NCBI GenBank assembly: GCA_022575985.1
Contig: JAKSXM010000288.1
Coordinates: 1,515,501 to 1,579,500, forward strand
Direction: 5' to 3'
DNA: 64,000 nt
Source of the DNA: Anagrus nilaparvatae
Lineage: Eukaryota > Arthropoda > Insecta > Hymenoptera > Mymaridae
The first letter of the stretch is position 1; the number at the start of each line of letters is the position of its first letter. Below, one piece after another: positions 36,880-50,360 of this stretch. The position numbers and the translations under genes are program-made. The notes below the pieces were generated by a model, which made no database searches, had not been told where the DNA came from, and saw only the letters and a list, made by a program, of their open reading frames with translations.

Positions 36880-37917
36880 TCTTCTTTATTTATAAAAAAA
36901 AAAAAAAAAATCTTCTTATCCTAATATTACTGAATTTCCTTTTTTTATTTTTGTATGCACTATAAAAAAAACAAAACAAATATATAATTAATTATTATAT
37001 CATAAAATAAATATTAATTATAAACTATTATATTTTTTTAAAACAATAAAAGAAAGAAAAGAAAAATTAAATTTTATTTAATTTTTATAAAAAAAAATTA
37101 TTTTTTTTTGCATGTGTAATGTATAATTTAGAAAGTACATATATATTTGAAGAATTCCCTTGTGAAAATTTCGAGACATTTACACACACATACACACACA
37201 CACATATTTATAGAACGTCGTAACACCTTATTTTTTTTATAAAAGTGTTATGTTATATATTATGTTATGAGAAATAAAAAAATTGTCACTCATTCAGTAT
37301 TTTTTTTTTATTCTACTAAAATAACAAAAAACAATGGTTTTTTTTGTATTATAAGTGTAAGATGTTGTATGTGTGTGTGTATGAAAGAAGTAGTAAGATA
37401 TAGTCAATTATATACTCATTTTTTTTATTTTTACAGTGTGACTTAATATTTAAAAAAAAAAGGCTTTTTATTTTTTTTTTTTTTTGAGTTATTGTAATAT
37501 TTATAATTTCTTACTTAATTTTTCTTTTCTTTTTTTTGTGTTTTAATAACTTAATTAAATATATTTTTGTACTACTTAATTATAATAATATTGTACAAAA
37601 TAGTGAGTGTAATTATTCATTGTCATGTAAATAAATATCAATGGTGTTTTTGTAAAAAAATTTTAAATCTCTTATTGACTAAATGTTGTTTTACTAATTT
37701 TTTTAGGTGTAAAGAACATCTGCTTTGTTGGTAAATAAAATTCTGAAAATTTTTGTTTGTAATACTAATTTTAAAGAATTTCGCAATTAATAGTAAAGCT
37801 ATGGGATCTTTTACCCTTGAATATTTTTGGTACAATCATATAAGATTTGATAGGCCTAAATTTTTAACATTTGACTATCACTAAGTTTATTCGGTTAATT
37901 ACGAGTCATCTAATTTT

Positions 37918-38280
37918 CATGGGTTATATACGAATATTAAGTTTGATTTTCGTACTGACGAAGCATGGTCACACTTAAGAAAGCTGAAATAACCCATTTT
38001 TTGCATAATTTTTTCGTAATTTTGAAAAAATTTTAATTTTTATTTTTTAATTTTTTTAAAATTTTTGATTCATTTTTTCTAAATTTTAAAATCAAAGATT
38101 CAATAAAAAATTAGTTTTGATGAATAATAAAATACTGGTGGTTACATTAACCCAAAGAGATAATATCCATGTATCAAAACAGTAAGTTAATAGTTATAAA
38201 TCGAAAAGATTTATTATTGGTCCAACAAAGTCGTAAAAAACAAAAGTTTTATGAATAATTTTTCTTGTAAAAATTTTGTC
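37918..38280. repeat. Dispersed repeat, copy 1
   Basis: It shares with 52990-53330 the words CATGGGTTATATACGAATAT, TTAAGAAAGCTGAAATAACC, TAGTTATAAATCGAAAAGAT and TTATTATTGGTCCAACAA in the same order and spacing. It is non-coding and found outside genes; its ends GGGTTAT and ATAACCC form a short inverted pair. Confidence 0.7.
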
Positions 38281-40046
38281 TTTAATTTTAGGAATCGACT
38301 TAGTTTTTATTGTATTAAATTTGATATTGACCTTAAATTTATTGACTTTGAGATTTTTTAAAAATTTCATCTAAATATTTTTTAAATTCTTTCTAATTTT
38401 AAAATGATACATTTTCAGCTGAACTGTTTTGAATTTAAAAAAAAATATTATTGTTCTAATTATTGAGTAAAAATTATTTTCACTATTATTAGAATATTTT
38501 AATCGCAAATAATAAACTGTATACAATAATGATACTGCAATAAAAACTATTAAAAATAATCCTCAGAGAAACAATTATTTTCTAAAAATTGACAAAATTT
38601 TAATTATGTAGTCATTACGAATTTAAATGTATCTTAACAATTTTTTTATTTTTTTTTATACTCTACAAAATTACACTGTGAAAACAAAAAATTGAATAAA
38701 TAAATCTACTGCATAAAGCTTATTCAAGTAAATACTTTGAAATTAAATAATCAAGCAAATTTCAAGTACAACAACCTGACCATTTTTCGAGGCAGGTGAT
38801 AATGAAAATTATAACATTTGAGCTACTTGCATGTTTTGTAGAAAGTGAAAACTTAAAAAAATATAAAATACTGGTACTAAATAATTAATGCTATTATTCA
38901 ATATATGATTAAACCGAATTAGTTTTTTAAATTTCAGTTTAACTTTTATACTTTTTTAGGTTAAAGTTTAGTTCTAGAACTGTTTTTATTGAATTTATAC
39001 GTGACTTTTAATGAAAAAGATTTCAAATATTTGAATAAAAGAATATTTGTAAGAGTTTTTAAGTAATATGTACATATTTTGTACCACAATTAGCAAAAAT
39101 TTAAATACACGTGACTGATGATCAAAAGAGCTATAAAACATAGTTTAAAATTAATAATCTTCAAAAAAGCAAAACGTTATAAAGTTGAGATCTTATATTT
39201 TATAATTAATAAAACCATAAAATGGAAAAATTCAAAAAAAAATTATAAAAACTACACCTTGTGCAATACCATATCAATAATGTCTCATGCTAAAATTTGG
39301 TTACAAATTTGAATAAACCTTTTAATTATCAAGTGATATTTATGCTGTTTATAATAAAAAATCACCTTGAAATCATATGTATCTAATATCAAAAAAATTA
39401 TCATAACTGTAAACCATTTATAAATTAATTTTTTCTCTTGAAAAATTTATTTATTTAAATATAATTGATATTCATTTGTTTGGAACAATTCATCCATACA
39501 AATTTCGTTTATCTAGACTAAAAAGTACATTATAAAAGAAACAATTACCCTGTTAAAAAAATTTTACCATATTTACACAAAATTTTCAAAGGATTTTTCA
39601 TTAATTAAAATGGTCAATTTGTTTAACAAAGTAATTTGATTCCTTCAATAAAAAATCTAATATATGCTTTAGTATCATATATTAATAGCAGTTTTTTGTC
39701 AGGGTTTTTAAATGGGTATTATATTATATGCTTCCCGAAAAATTTTAGAACTAACCAGGTACGGTTTTGATTCGGAAATGTTTCTGGCTTTACGATTGTA
39801 AAAAAAAAGACTAAAATTTCGAGTCGGTTATTCGGAAATTATAAACGAATTCTAAATTTTTTTGAATCCATTCACAATAATAATTAGAATCGGTTGCAAC
39901 CGGTACCCTAACAAAAATAACCGTCCGGTTTCGGCTGGTTCATCTGGTTACAATAAGTTTTTAGTTGTTAAAAATAGAAAATTTCCGGGGAAAATAAAGA
40001 AAATTCAATCCTGTATAAGCTTAATAACAGTATAATGTTTTAATCA

Positions 40047-40095
40047 TACACTGTAAAAAGTAACTTTCTTAAATTAACATGAAAAATTGAAAAAT
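40047..40095 (+). repeat. Orphan end of the 30-kb palindromic MITE
   Basis: ACACTGTAAAAAGTAACTTT followed by CTTAAATTAACATGAAAAAT matches the left terminus of the 30114-30522 element for about 40 bases, after which similarity stops. No partner end is seen nearby, so it is a truncated copy. Confidence 0.6.
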
Positions 40096-43000
40096 ATAAC
40101 GAATTCTAAATTTTATCCTTTTTTCTCTAAGGAGTATCAGTCATGTCAAAATTAAGAAGGAATTTTAGTCATAATACAGCCGAATTCAGGTTACTTTAAT
40201 AATGTTAGAACCACATACATAACAAATAAAGTTATGAAACGGTATGAAAAACATAATCAGTCAAAGTAAAATTCTTATTTAATAAAAAAAAATGTCAAAC
40301 ATCAAAATTTTTAAAAGAATCGTAGGTACTTCCAATTTTCATTTTTTTGAATTTTAATCTTTTATAAATAATCAAAAATAGTTAATATCATATTATACCA
40401 TGATCTTTTTTTATAACCAAGGTCGTTAGCAATTTTTCTTCGACAGTGGCCGCGATATTCTAGCCGCAGATAAAAAAAAATTTTCAAGTAAAGAAATTTG
40501 TTTATAGGCAGTCATCAGAAGTTATTTGTTTATAAATTGGCTACCTCAAATTTAGCAAAAACTTATTAAAATGAAACATATTTATAGGGAGGGGTACTCC
40601 AGAAGACATGGAAATCGAGGGGATAAAATGGTCTCAATTGAGGAGGGGGGTATCAAATGGGGCTTAAAATAATTGGGTTTCAGAGATTTAGAATTGGAAT
40701 TATGTATTACATATGTTTAGAAAACATGTTCCATGCACATTATTTGTGTGCAACGCAAAGGGCGTTAAGTTTTTTTTTTTATTTTACTGATTAAGAAAAA
40801 TCATGTACAATCTTTGGTTATAAAAATAGATCCCCCAAATCGCAGTCTGAGGCTATTTTTCTGTCCATAGTCCATAATATAGTATTATTAACACATTCGC
40901 TTTCATAACTCCATGTAAAATACATGGGGCCATGGGCATATTTCGCCGATGTTGCAGCGAATGTTTTAAAGCAATTAAAAAAAAAATTTTTCGAAAGAAA
41001 TCCTTTAACCACTAGTTTTAAGCACTAGTTTATTTAAATGCAAAAAATAAAATATCTACCCATATATATAATTTACATAAGCAAATATATTAGACTTATA
41101 ATTACAATTATTGATAATTTAATTGAAACAATAACAATAGTTCGCACAGCATAAATTCATTTATACCGATAATCAAAGAATGAGAAACAGTGTGACAGAA
41201 GAAACAGTTAATAATATTTTATTCTAATGACACAGTAATTCATGTGTTTGCAAATAAATTATTTAAATTCATATATAAGTGAAATATATCATTCTCTATC
41301 TTTTATTACAAAAATTCTTCTTTACGTTTATTTCTACGTAAAGTTAAGTATTTTTGCATACCATTAATTCAATTATAAAAACATATGTTTAAAAAAATTA
41401 TAACTTGTAAAACTGTAATATCACGTGTATTTAATAAATGAAATTTAATCTATAATTTGAATTACTTAATTTAATAGATCTGAAAATGTGTGTTAATCGA
41501 TATATAACGAGTTTGTAATTGAGAAATTTTAATAAATTTATAGCTAATATTATTATTTTTTAATTCATTTTTATTCTATATTTTATTTGGTTTAATTTAT
41601 CCAAAATTTTTATTTTTGAAATTGAAAAATTTACAATTTTTGATTTATGGATTTATTTTGATAATTATAAAAGTAAAAATTTGTTTTTTTGATATATCAA
41701 TAAATTATATCGTTATAGTTTTAGATCAATTAATGCTAATTAGATTTTTAAAAAAAATTTGCTTTTTTCGAAAAAATTGTTAATGATAAAAATTATTTAC
41801 CAAGAAAAAAAACAAAAGCCACAAAGAAAAACGTAGAAAGTAAGAAAAAAATTAACAAGTCCACAGCAATTAAAGAAATGTTTTTTTTTAAATAGATTCT
41901 TATGGTTTAGGTTTTTATATGAGCAAACGATTTCTAGTCAATCATTGTGGTTGGTCTAGTTAAAAATGTACAAACAATATAAAAAAATAATTAGGAACAC
42001 TAACCATGACACTAACTGCGTTCACCATCCAAGGGAATAAAAACACAATTATGAGATATCTAGGGCCTTTATTTAAAGGGACCAGGATGGACCAACGGAA
42101 ACTTCAATAGGTGGAGCGCTAGGAGCATTTAAATTAAGATGGGTGCTCCAGGGGGTCGCCTCTACCCACTCCAGCAAAAAAATAATTCGGAAGCAGCTTG
42201 ATTTTAAATATTTTGTAATACAAAATTTTAATAGTTTATTATGACCCATGGCCGAAGCTGAAGTTAACTGCGATTTGGGGCTTTTTATATCTATACGTAA
42301 AAAAGCACGGAAAAAAATTTTTCATTTTTCTATTCTAACTAGGAAAAAATCACGAAACAAGTTTTTTTTTTGAATATTTTGGAACTACATGCTCAACAAA
42401 AATTTGCAATAAAAAATTAACGCATTTAAGAATTTCGTTTGGTGACAAAATAAAATAATGTAAGAAATTTTGAATTTTGAAACAAACTTATATTTTAAAA
42501 GTTTAATTTTACGAAATAACAACAAAATATTACTAAAAAATATAACTCTATTAATATGATCGAATTATTACACGGTCCATAAATTTTTGTCCATGTTTAT
42601 GCATTTAGTTCCTTGACAAAGAAATTCTAATTATTAGAGTAAAAAATGAACGAAGCGTGAAATGTTCATGAATTTCTTAGAAATATTATATAATTTAAAT
42701 TTTTTAACATTAAAAAACAAATTAAAAAATTTTTTTTAATATAAATTCAAATTAAATTACATGGTTCTTTAAGCATTTAATTTCTTTTTTAATTCAATGA
42801 TATTACCATAATAAATTACGTACTCGTTAATTATATCATTTAACACACATGAAATTTTTAATAAATTCATCAAAATTTCAAAAAAACAATTAAATAAAAT
42901 TATTCACGTCTTGTAAATAGAAATAATTTATTATATAACCACGAAAAACAAAAATTAAAAAAAAAAAAATCTATTTTACGTATAAGATTGAACTCAATTA

Positions 43001-43508
43001 GTAAAATCGTGAATCCATATGGGCAATTATATTATTTTTCCTTGCTTAACTAAATAAGGAATCTCAATAAAAAATTTTCCATAATTGTTTATTGCTTAAT
43101 GTATGATAATTATAGTTTATAATACCTTTATAACAAATTTGCCAGTAGAATATGCATTCACAAAAAAAAAATAATAAAAAAAATTTCGTATCACAATTTT
43201 CACAAAATAAATAACCAAAAAATTTAATTAATTGATAAAAGATAAATCACACATATTATGTTAATTAATTAAAAAAAAAAAAAAGAATAAAAAATTACAC
43301 AATCATTAAATGATATAATAAATTAAAACAGAAAAAAAAAACAAAAAAAAAAAACAATACCGATAACATAAAATAGTAAAATGTATACTAAAACAATATA
43401 AATATGCAAAGTATTATATCTTCGGTCGATCGACCTAAGACACTGGCTCGCGACCTCTTCAGCCTCCGCGTTTCTCCTCTTCATGCAATTCTTTTTTTTT
43501 TCGGAAGC

Positions 43509-43531
43509 TATATATATATATATATATATAT
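43509..43531. repeat. (TA)n microsatellite
   Basis: An uninterrupted TA run of about 22 bases next to the GC-richer patch in the presumed 5' region of the chitin-binding gene. Confidence 0.9.
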
Positions 43532-43945
43532 TTTACACTCACGCGATCTTTTATTATAAATATATATGTGCATTAAATACTATTGCATTAACCCCCTTCT
43601 CTATGCATTACACTACACCATAAGATGATACACTCTTATATATAAAAATATAGAATAAATAATAAAATTTAAACACATACACAAATATATAATAAATATA
43701 CACATGAAAATATTTGAATCCTTCTCTTCTTATTTTTTGTATCTTATAGTAGGTGAATCTCGATCGTCGACTCTTCACGAGTGAAAACACCTCTCACTGA
43801 ACGAGAGTAAGAGTATAATACTAGAAAATTCACATATACACACTTATATCTAATATTTTTCTTTTTAAATTTATCTATAGAGACAAAGTTTTACTTATTT
43901 TTGAAGGGAATAAAAGAAGCGCGGCCTCCGCGAATTGTGAATCTG

Positions 43946-43985
43946 CTCTGACGGGACGAAACTCTCAACGTTCTTATTTATATGG
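43946..43985 (-). promoter_or_regulatory. Candidate core promoter of the chitin-binding gene
   Basis: On the minus strand CCATATAAATAAG (43985-43973) resembles a TATA box, and about 34 bases downstream lies GTCAGAGCA, close to the insect initiator TCAGT. The following bases down to about 43430 include unusually GC-rich patches for this window (GCGGAGGCCGCGC, and again near 43430-43480), as in a 5' untranslated exon. The nearest downstream minus-strand gene start is the chitin-binding gene at 36879, so a 7-kb leader intron would be needed. This is inference only. Confidence 0.35.
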
Positions 43986-45242
43986 TTTTTTCAAAAGGGG
44001 GACCATTTTTATAACTAATATTTATCTTTGTGTAGGTTTATGTACGTGTAATAATCTCAAGAGTTTTCAATTTATTTTTTTTTTTCATATATAAATAAAT
44101 TCCAAAAGAATTTTTTTTTTTTAGGTTTGACTATTTAAACTTATAGATGATTTGTCGTTTTTTATAAATAGGATTGTTCTAGAAAAAAAGATTGATAAGA
44201 TATAATATTGACAATTAAAATATTTGACAGTTTATTATTATATTTATTTATTTATTGTCTATTACGTAAAAAAAGATTAAAAATCATTAAGTATGCATGT
44301 AGGATTTAAAATAGATTTCTTTTTTTTTTATTGTATTTTTTATTTCTAAAAAATTAAGGTTTGTATTTCTAGTCAGAGAACTTGAGATAATACTTTACCA
44401 ATACATTCAAATATTTATAAAGAAAGTGCATAAAGTATAATTACAACGTATGTTTATAAATAACATGAAAGAGCAATGCTAAAGGTCATTGGGTTCATTG
44501 CAATGTTTATGGTTATTTGCATGAGATTGAAAGTTCACAAAGAAACAAGTGATTTTTTTATTTTTACTGCATATTTACGTCTACAGGAATTTCTTTTTCG
44601 TTTTTTTACAATTTTATTGTTAATGCATGTATTAGGTTTATTAATTTGAGGGATTTTTTGATTTGCAATTTTTTTGAACTTTTTGTCGGTTTACTAGGTG
44701 TTTAATGAAATTTGATTAAGTATACTGTCACATGTTTTTAATAAATTTTTATTTTCTCTTGTTTGATTTATTATTGACATAGTTAAAGGGAATGGATTTG
44801 TAGATACTTCTTGATATTAACATTTATTAATAAAATTTTTTTAGAGAAATTTAGTACTTTTATTTTTAAGAAATTTTATGCATGTCTGAAAAATTTCAGA
44901 TGCTGATGTGTGGTTTTCAAATAACTAGTTACCATTTGCTTTAAGCAGTTCCTTTACGAAGAAAAGTATCCTTGAAAACCGCAAGTTAATTTAATTTTTA
45001 CGTGACGATGTATGATAAAATTTAGATACCTGTTAATTAAATCTTTCAAGGCAGTGACTTATTTTTAGTGGCAGTTTGTAAAGTTGCAGCCTTGGAAAAA
45101 CTTAATTTTCTCTCTCACTCTGAATCCCCAAAAGACTGGTGCTATTGCTTTTGGTTTTCACCAAAAAGCTAAAATGTTTAAAGAACTTAAAATATCAAAA
45201 ATCTCTATTTATGATAATTGGTTTTAGTTTGTAAATAATATA

Positions 45243-45818
45243 GACTAAGTTTACAGGCGCTGCAGTTTAGGTAAAGTTAGTTAAGATAAGTCAGTTTATT
45301 AACTTAACTTCGCTTTAAACTAACTGCGTTTACACGGACGACGAAGTTCGATAAAAATGCCTATGACGTTAAACCTATCGTTCTCATACAAATTTACTGA
45401 AAAAAAGATAAATATACAAAAAAAAAATAATTTTGTTGGCTCTAATTTAAAAATACAAAATTTTGGATATTTTATATAAAAATACATAGCATGATTTCTC
45501 TTATAATAAATTGTTTACCCATTTTGTTTATTTATACACTTAATTTTGAGGTTAATTTGTCAGATCATGCATAAAAAATTTATTTAAAGAAAAATTAATA
45601 TAAATCATGCTATGTATTTTTATATAAAATATCCAAAATTTTTTATTTTTAAATTAGAGCCAATTAAATTATTTTTTTTTTTGTATTTATCTTTTTTTCA
45701 GTAAATTTTTATGAGAACGATAGGTTTAACGTCATAGGCATTTTTAGCTAACTTCGCCGTCCGTGTAAACGCAGTTAGTTTAAAACGAAGCTAAACTGCA
45801 GCGCCTGTAAACTTAGTC
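45243..45818. mobile_element. Fold-back element, arms about 240 bp
   Basis: It starts GACTAAGTTTACAGGCGCTG and ends with the exact reverse complement. Arms match for about 240 bases (GCGTTTACACGGACG, CCTATGACGTTAAACCTATC, and the ATTTTATATAAAAATACATA part), with a short middle near 45500-45590. There is no coding frame. Close arm identity suggests recent activity. Confidence 0.85.
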
Positions 45819-45984
45819 ATAGTGATATTAAATTAGTCCAGGACTTATTCTAAATCAGGCCTTTTATTGGAACTCTCCGATTGAACACGTAACTTCTAAT
45901 GTAAATAGAGCTTTATACAAACTCAGGGTGAGTAAATCCTCTACTTTCCAACAACTTAGAAATCACCTTGTTGAGTCTCTACAC

Positions 45985-46998
45985 TGATAAAAAAGATCTA
46001 TTTGTCTCAAATAAAAAATCTGCTTGACTGATTTCTATATGAATCAAATAGAAATTTATTTAAACTAAATATATTCTATTCGTTTTAAATAACGCATTCT
46101 TTTTGAGACAAATAGAAAATCATCTTGACAGAAATTTAAAATTTTTCACTAAAAATACCGTTCTGGGTTACCAGATGGGAAAATCAGATGAAAAGAACTT
46201 AAAACTGCTTTATGTGTTAAAAAAAATTTTTTTAAGATGGTAGACCGAGAAACTTAAAAACATGAACTTTAAACTTTACAAAAAGGTTTTTTAGGGAAAG
46301 AATTATGAATTTTCGGTGGAAAATATTGAATTTTTAAACCCAAAATATTTTCTGATTTTCCAAGATGGAGGACCGAGAAACTTAAAAAACTATTACCATC
46401 TTGGAAAATCGGAAAATATTTTGGGTTGAAAAATTTATTATTTTCCACCGAAAATTCACTTTTCTTGCCCTAAAAAACCCTCTTGTAAAGTTAAAAGTTC
46501 ATTTTTTTTTAATTTTCTCGGTTCGCCGTCTTGGAAAATCGGAAAATATTTTGGTTTAAAAATTGAATATTTTCCAGCGAAAATTCATATTTACCCTAAA
46601 AATCCCTCTCGCAAAATTAAAAGATCAATTTTTTTAATTTTTTCAGTCAGCCATCTTGGAAAATCGGAAAATATCTTGAGTTGAAAAATTAAAAATTATA
46701 CCCCCAGGGTATCCGCTTCTACCTGGAAGGGTAATTTTCCTTTTCATTAACCTTTTTATTTCCTTAAAATACCTTGTGGTTAACCAGATGGTAAACCGTC
46801 ATGGATTTTTTTGCGCGAGAAAGACGTTTCTTCTTGTAATAAATAGAAATCTGTTTACCTTAAAAAGAATTTGATTCAAGAAGATTTTCTTTTTGACTCA
46901 AATAGAAAAATAGAAATCTATTTGAGTTCAAAATCAAGAAGATTTTCTATTTGAGTAAAGTAGAATCTATTTGATTCAAATAGGGATTTTTCTCAGTG
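45985..46998. mobile_element. Element with CTGAtAAAAA ends and AAATAGAAAT-rich arms
   Basis: It begins ACACTGATAAAAAAGATCTA and ends TTTTTCTCAGTGTA, so the terminal bases are inverted. Both ends carry many copies of TTTCTATTTGA or its inverse. The centre holds tandem repeats. There is no coding frame. Confidence 0.5.
46230..46700. repeat. Repeated units of about 150 bp, one inverted
   Basis: CATCTTGGAAAATCGGAAAA recurs near 46398, 46527 and 46655 with GAAAATTCA and CCCTAAAAAnCCCTCT between, and an inverted unit precedes them (CCAAGATGGAGGACCGAGAA at 46360). It is non-coding. Confidence 0.65.
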
Positions 46999-47159
46999 TA
47001 GTAAAGCCTCATTTACTATCGATCAAAAAAAGATGTAGACCTCCTGAATTTTTAAAATATTTTACAGAAAAGTGGACTTGTTCGTATACAAAAGATCATT
47101 CGACCTCTGTACAAAAGTTTATGATTATAGCTTTATTAGGACGGGAGGGGCAGAAATAA

Positions 47160-47400
47160 ATGCATAAAAAAAGTAAGAAGAAGCATTTTTTTAGGTCGTT
47201 TTTAAACGTTTTCTTCCTAGCGGGCCGAAAACACTTTTTTCGCCCCGCAACGAAATCGAAAAAAAACGCGTTTTCACCCCACACTGAGAAAAAAAAATTT
47301 CGTTTTGTCCATAAGAACAAAAAAAAATACCCCAGATCGCAGTTTACCATCCTCGGCTTCGCCTCGGATGCTAATTAACGTGCGATCAGGGCCATTCTTT
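47160..47400. repeat. Dispersed GC-richer repeat with hairpin
   Basis: CCCAGATCGCAGTTTACC is followed by CCTCGGCTTCGCCTCGGATG and then AATTAACGTGCGATCAGGG, which nearly mirrors the first word. Related pieces are at 16445-16475, 40835-40850 and 42262-42290. The overlapping open frames on both strands are lysine/phenylalanine-rich by-products. Confidence 0.45.
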
Positions 47401-48129
47401 TTTTTTGCTCCCTTGGTTAAAAATGTACTATTACATATCTAGGGCAAAAAATTTATAACTTGTTTGTGTGTTCACACAACCAACGATCAGGGAACATGTT
47501 CACTCATAACATTAATAAATCAAAAAATCGAAATTACAATAAATCCCGAAACATAAATTATCCTAAGTCCATAAGCCTAAAGTATTCTAAGTTCTTGTTC
47601 TTATCAGGGCCCGCCCCTTATCAGGACCTCATCAGGCCCTGACTTCCACTTTAAATTATTCTAAGTCCCTAAATCGAAAATATTCTAAGTCCATTTTACC
47701 TCCCCCCCTGCTGAGCCAAAATTTTTCAAATACCTCATCCAATGAACATGTTCCATGTTAAAAAGCCTATTTTCTAGCCTAGGGAGACAGCTTTTTTGCC
47801 CATTATATGTAAAACTATGTTTTAAATCACGGTAAAAAATATATGGTTCGACTTTTGCATGCTGCCTGCACTCGTTCGTTATGCTCGCTCGTGCATACAA
47901 CTGCATCCAAAGTCACATCCAATATTTTGTCCCTTGTTTAAAAAATAGCTGTTTTAAATCACAGGTAATCATACCTGAAATACAGAAATATAGAAATATG
48001 GTTAGCGTCTGAATGTTTGTTTGATAATAGTATAAAAAAAACGAGCGCATTTTTATAAACAGATTGCTAATAATTAAACTCCATTGTTCTTTAAAATTTA
48101 TTATCTAAACAACCGACGATATATTCTTG

Positions 48130-48286
48130 TGTTTTTTTACGACTTAAGGTAAGCAAAACAGAAATCAGTATTTTCGACATTTCTCTGCAAGGACTGGATG
48201 AAATCACTTCAGTGGAAACCCTGCAACAAGATCTGATTTCAAAAGAATTGCTCCTGGAAATTTGTAATTCATCAAGTAGTTTTTGA
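48130..48286 (+). other. Coding-like fragment of unknown origin
   Basis: The plus frame reads KTEISIFDISLQGLDEITSV followed by ETLQQDLISKELLLEICNSS and a stop. Codon use is far less AT-rich than in the surroundings and the peptide is not low-complexity. After a one-base shift the frame goes on for about 25 more codons. It is probably a piece of a transposon or dead gene; no family is recognised. Confidence 0.3.
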
Positions 48287-49909
48287 GATTACGAGGATAG
48301 ACCTTTTTGTACATACATCCCTACACACATCAAGGCAATATAAGTATGTAGAGGAAACGGAATGACCTGGGGACTAAATTTCTCTACGAATTGGACAGAC
48401 TTTTCCGTTTTATGAACTGTCAAACTGATAAGGCATGATTTTATCTACGTATTACAAACATAATGATAATGATATAAAAAAATAATCGATTAGAAAAAGA
48501 AAAAAACTAGCTGTAATAAATTTGGTTTTAACTGAATATTTTCTAAATAAACCTTAAAATGAAATACATCCATCTATCATAATCATTATTTCACAGATTT
48601 TTTCATTTCTAAAAATATATATAATTTATCCACATAGAGGAACCATTGTGATAGGTAAAATTTAAGAACCGAATCTGAACACTGAAAGTGCGAAAATAGC
48701 AATAACACCCCTTTTAGGTGTAGTTTTCAAAATTATCTGAAATTCGCCGAAAGTCTCCGAAAGTTTTGATTAGCGACCCCAAAAACCTTTATGAATCAAA
48801 TTTGGCCCTTCAAAATTCAAAAATCATAATATACATTTGCATAAAAAAAAACATTACTTTTTTTGGATAGGTTTTCAGGTAGAAATAATTGAGATAATTT
48901 TTTAAAAATTGGCACTTTGTTAGATTATAAGTTACTAAACATTTTTTTTTTTTTTTTCAAAATGGCACCGAATACAGAACAGGTGCTCAAAGTTAGGCCT
49001 CACTTCTGATGGCGTACACGATTGCAGCCTCCAACTTGTTCTGAAACATACCAAATAAAATTTTATATGTTTGTAAAATATTTTTTTTCTAGATTGATGT
49101 CTTTAAATTTCAGAAAATGGAAAATTGTGAAAATTATTAAATTTTTTTTCAAAAATTGCAATTTTTTGCACATGTGTTTTTGCAATAAAAAAAAATTGGC
49201 AGATTTTTTTTGAAAAATAATTCCATCAATCCTGAAGAAAATTGTTTTTTTAACGCGTAGCCAAAAAATTAGGAAGACATCTTAATTATTTTTTGAGTTA
49301 TCGTGTACGCCAATTCGAAAAACGTTGTTGTGAGCGTTTAAAGTTTAGAGTACTGTATCTTACGTCTTTTGCAGTGTCTCGATTAATTTTCTATAACTTC
49401 CTTATTATTCAAGATATCATTATAAATATTTTTTCATATTCTTAAGATGTTTTCGAACCCAAAAAAAGAACAAACAAAAAATCGATTTTTTTTTTCCTTA
49501 CAAATAGGTTTGGTCAGAATTATATATAAATTGTATACATCATCGTATACAAAAAAATTGTATAAAAAAATGATTCTATATGATTTCGATTTTTGTATAC
49601 AATAAATGAAGCGGATAAATTGAAGGAAATAGAAATAAAGAAGTATATAAGATAATTGCAAATAGAAAAAAGTAACCGATTAGAAAAAGAAAAAGTCATT
49701 CTGATTGGCTCATATAAATTAATTCATTGTTAATAGGTTAAAATTAATTGTTTTATTGTTTATATTATATTTTTATTATTTTTGAGGTTAGTTATAGTAC
49801 GTCGAGTAGTTGATATGAATAAAAAAATTAAAGTAAGAATAAATTTTGGTATTTAAGAAAATAATTAAGGTTGATAGTTTTAAATAATTTTGCGCGCGAC
49901 GCGCGCTTA

Positions 49910-50360
49910 ATACTAGTTTGGATAAAAATGAGGTACAATATCAAATATCATTTTTACTCGATATCTTGAATCTGAATAATTAATTTTTTGAAAATTTTTG
50001 TCTCAAAATTTTCGTCACCAAAATGCACAAAAAATACCGTTAAATTTTTATTATTTTCGGACGTAGTACCTAATTTTTTTCCATGGAAGTACTATCAATT
50101 TTACTCATTTTCTCGGATCTGACACTTAAATTTTTTAATTTTATTTTCTCAAAGTTTTTCACATCAACAAATAAGGTAACTCTGTATTATTTTTTTTATT
50201 TTTTTAGTAATTAATTTTTTTATAAAGAAGCGTTAGTTTGAAAAATTGTTTTCATTCGTTTTTTTGGATTTGATACCCAATTTTTTTTCTAGAAATTTTT
50301 CGTGTTAGAAAATAAAAAACAACACCATTTAATTTTTGTCTTTTTGGTCGTAGTACTTAA
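49910..50360. repeat. Satellite-like AT-rich repeat, block 1
   Basis: It has degenerate units containing TACTCGATATCTTGAATCTG, TTTTTGAAAATTTTTGTCTC, GTAGTACCTAATTTTTTTCC and ATGGAAGTACTA. Similar units fill 52060-53980 and 62280-64000. Confidence 0.65.

Larger units (their letters stand above)
38281..45242. other. Upstream AT-rich stretch, mostly empty
   Basis: Apart from the orphan MITE end at 40047, pieces of a dispersed repeat at 40580-40850 and 42060-42300, and the promoter-like patches at 43430-43985, I see no gene. It may be the leader intron of the chitin-binding gene down to 36.9 kb. Confidence 0.5.

Noticed and set aside
39690..39960. Possible hAT element with CAGGG and ACCGGTACCCTAAC borders
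   Set aside because: The terminal words match only in a few bases and no target duplication is visible.
47096..47378. Overlapping frames on both strands rich in Lys and Phe
   Set aside because: They come from A/T runs in a dispersed repeat and have no recognisable domain.
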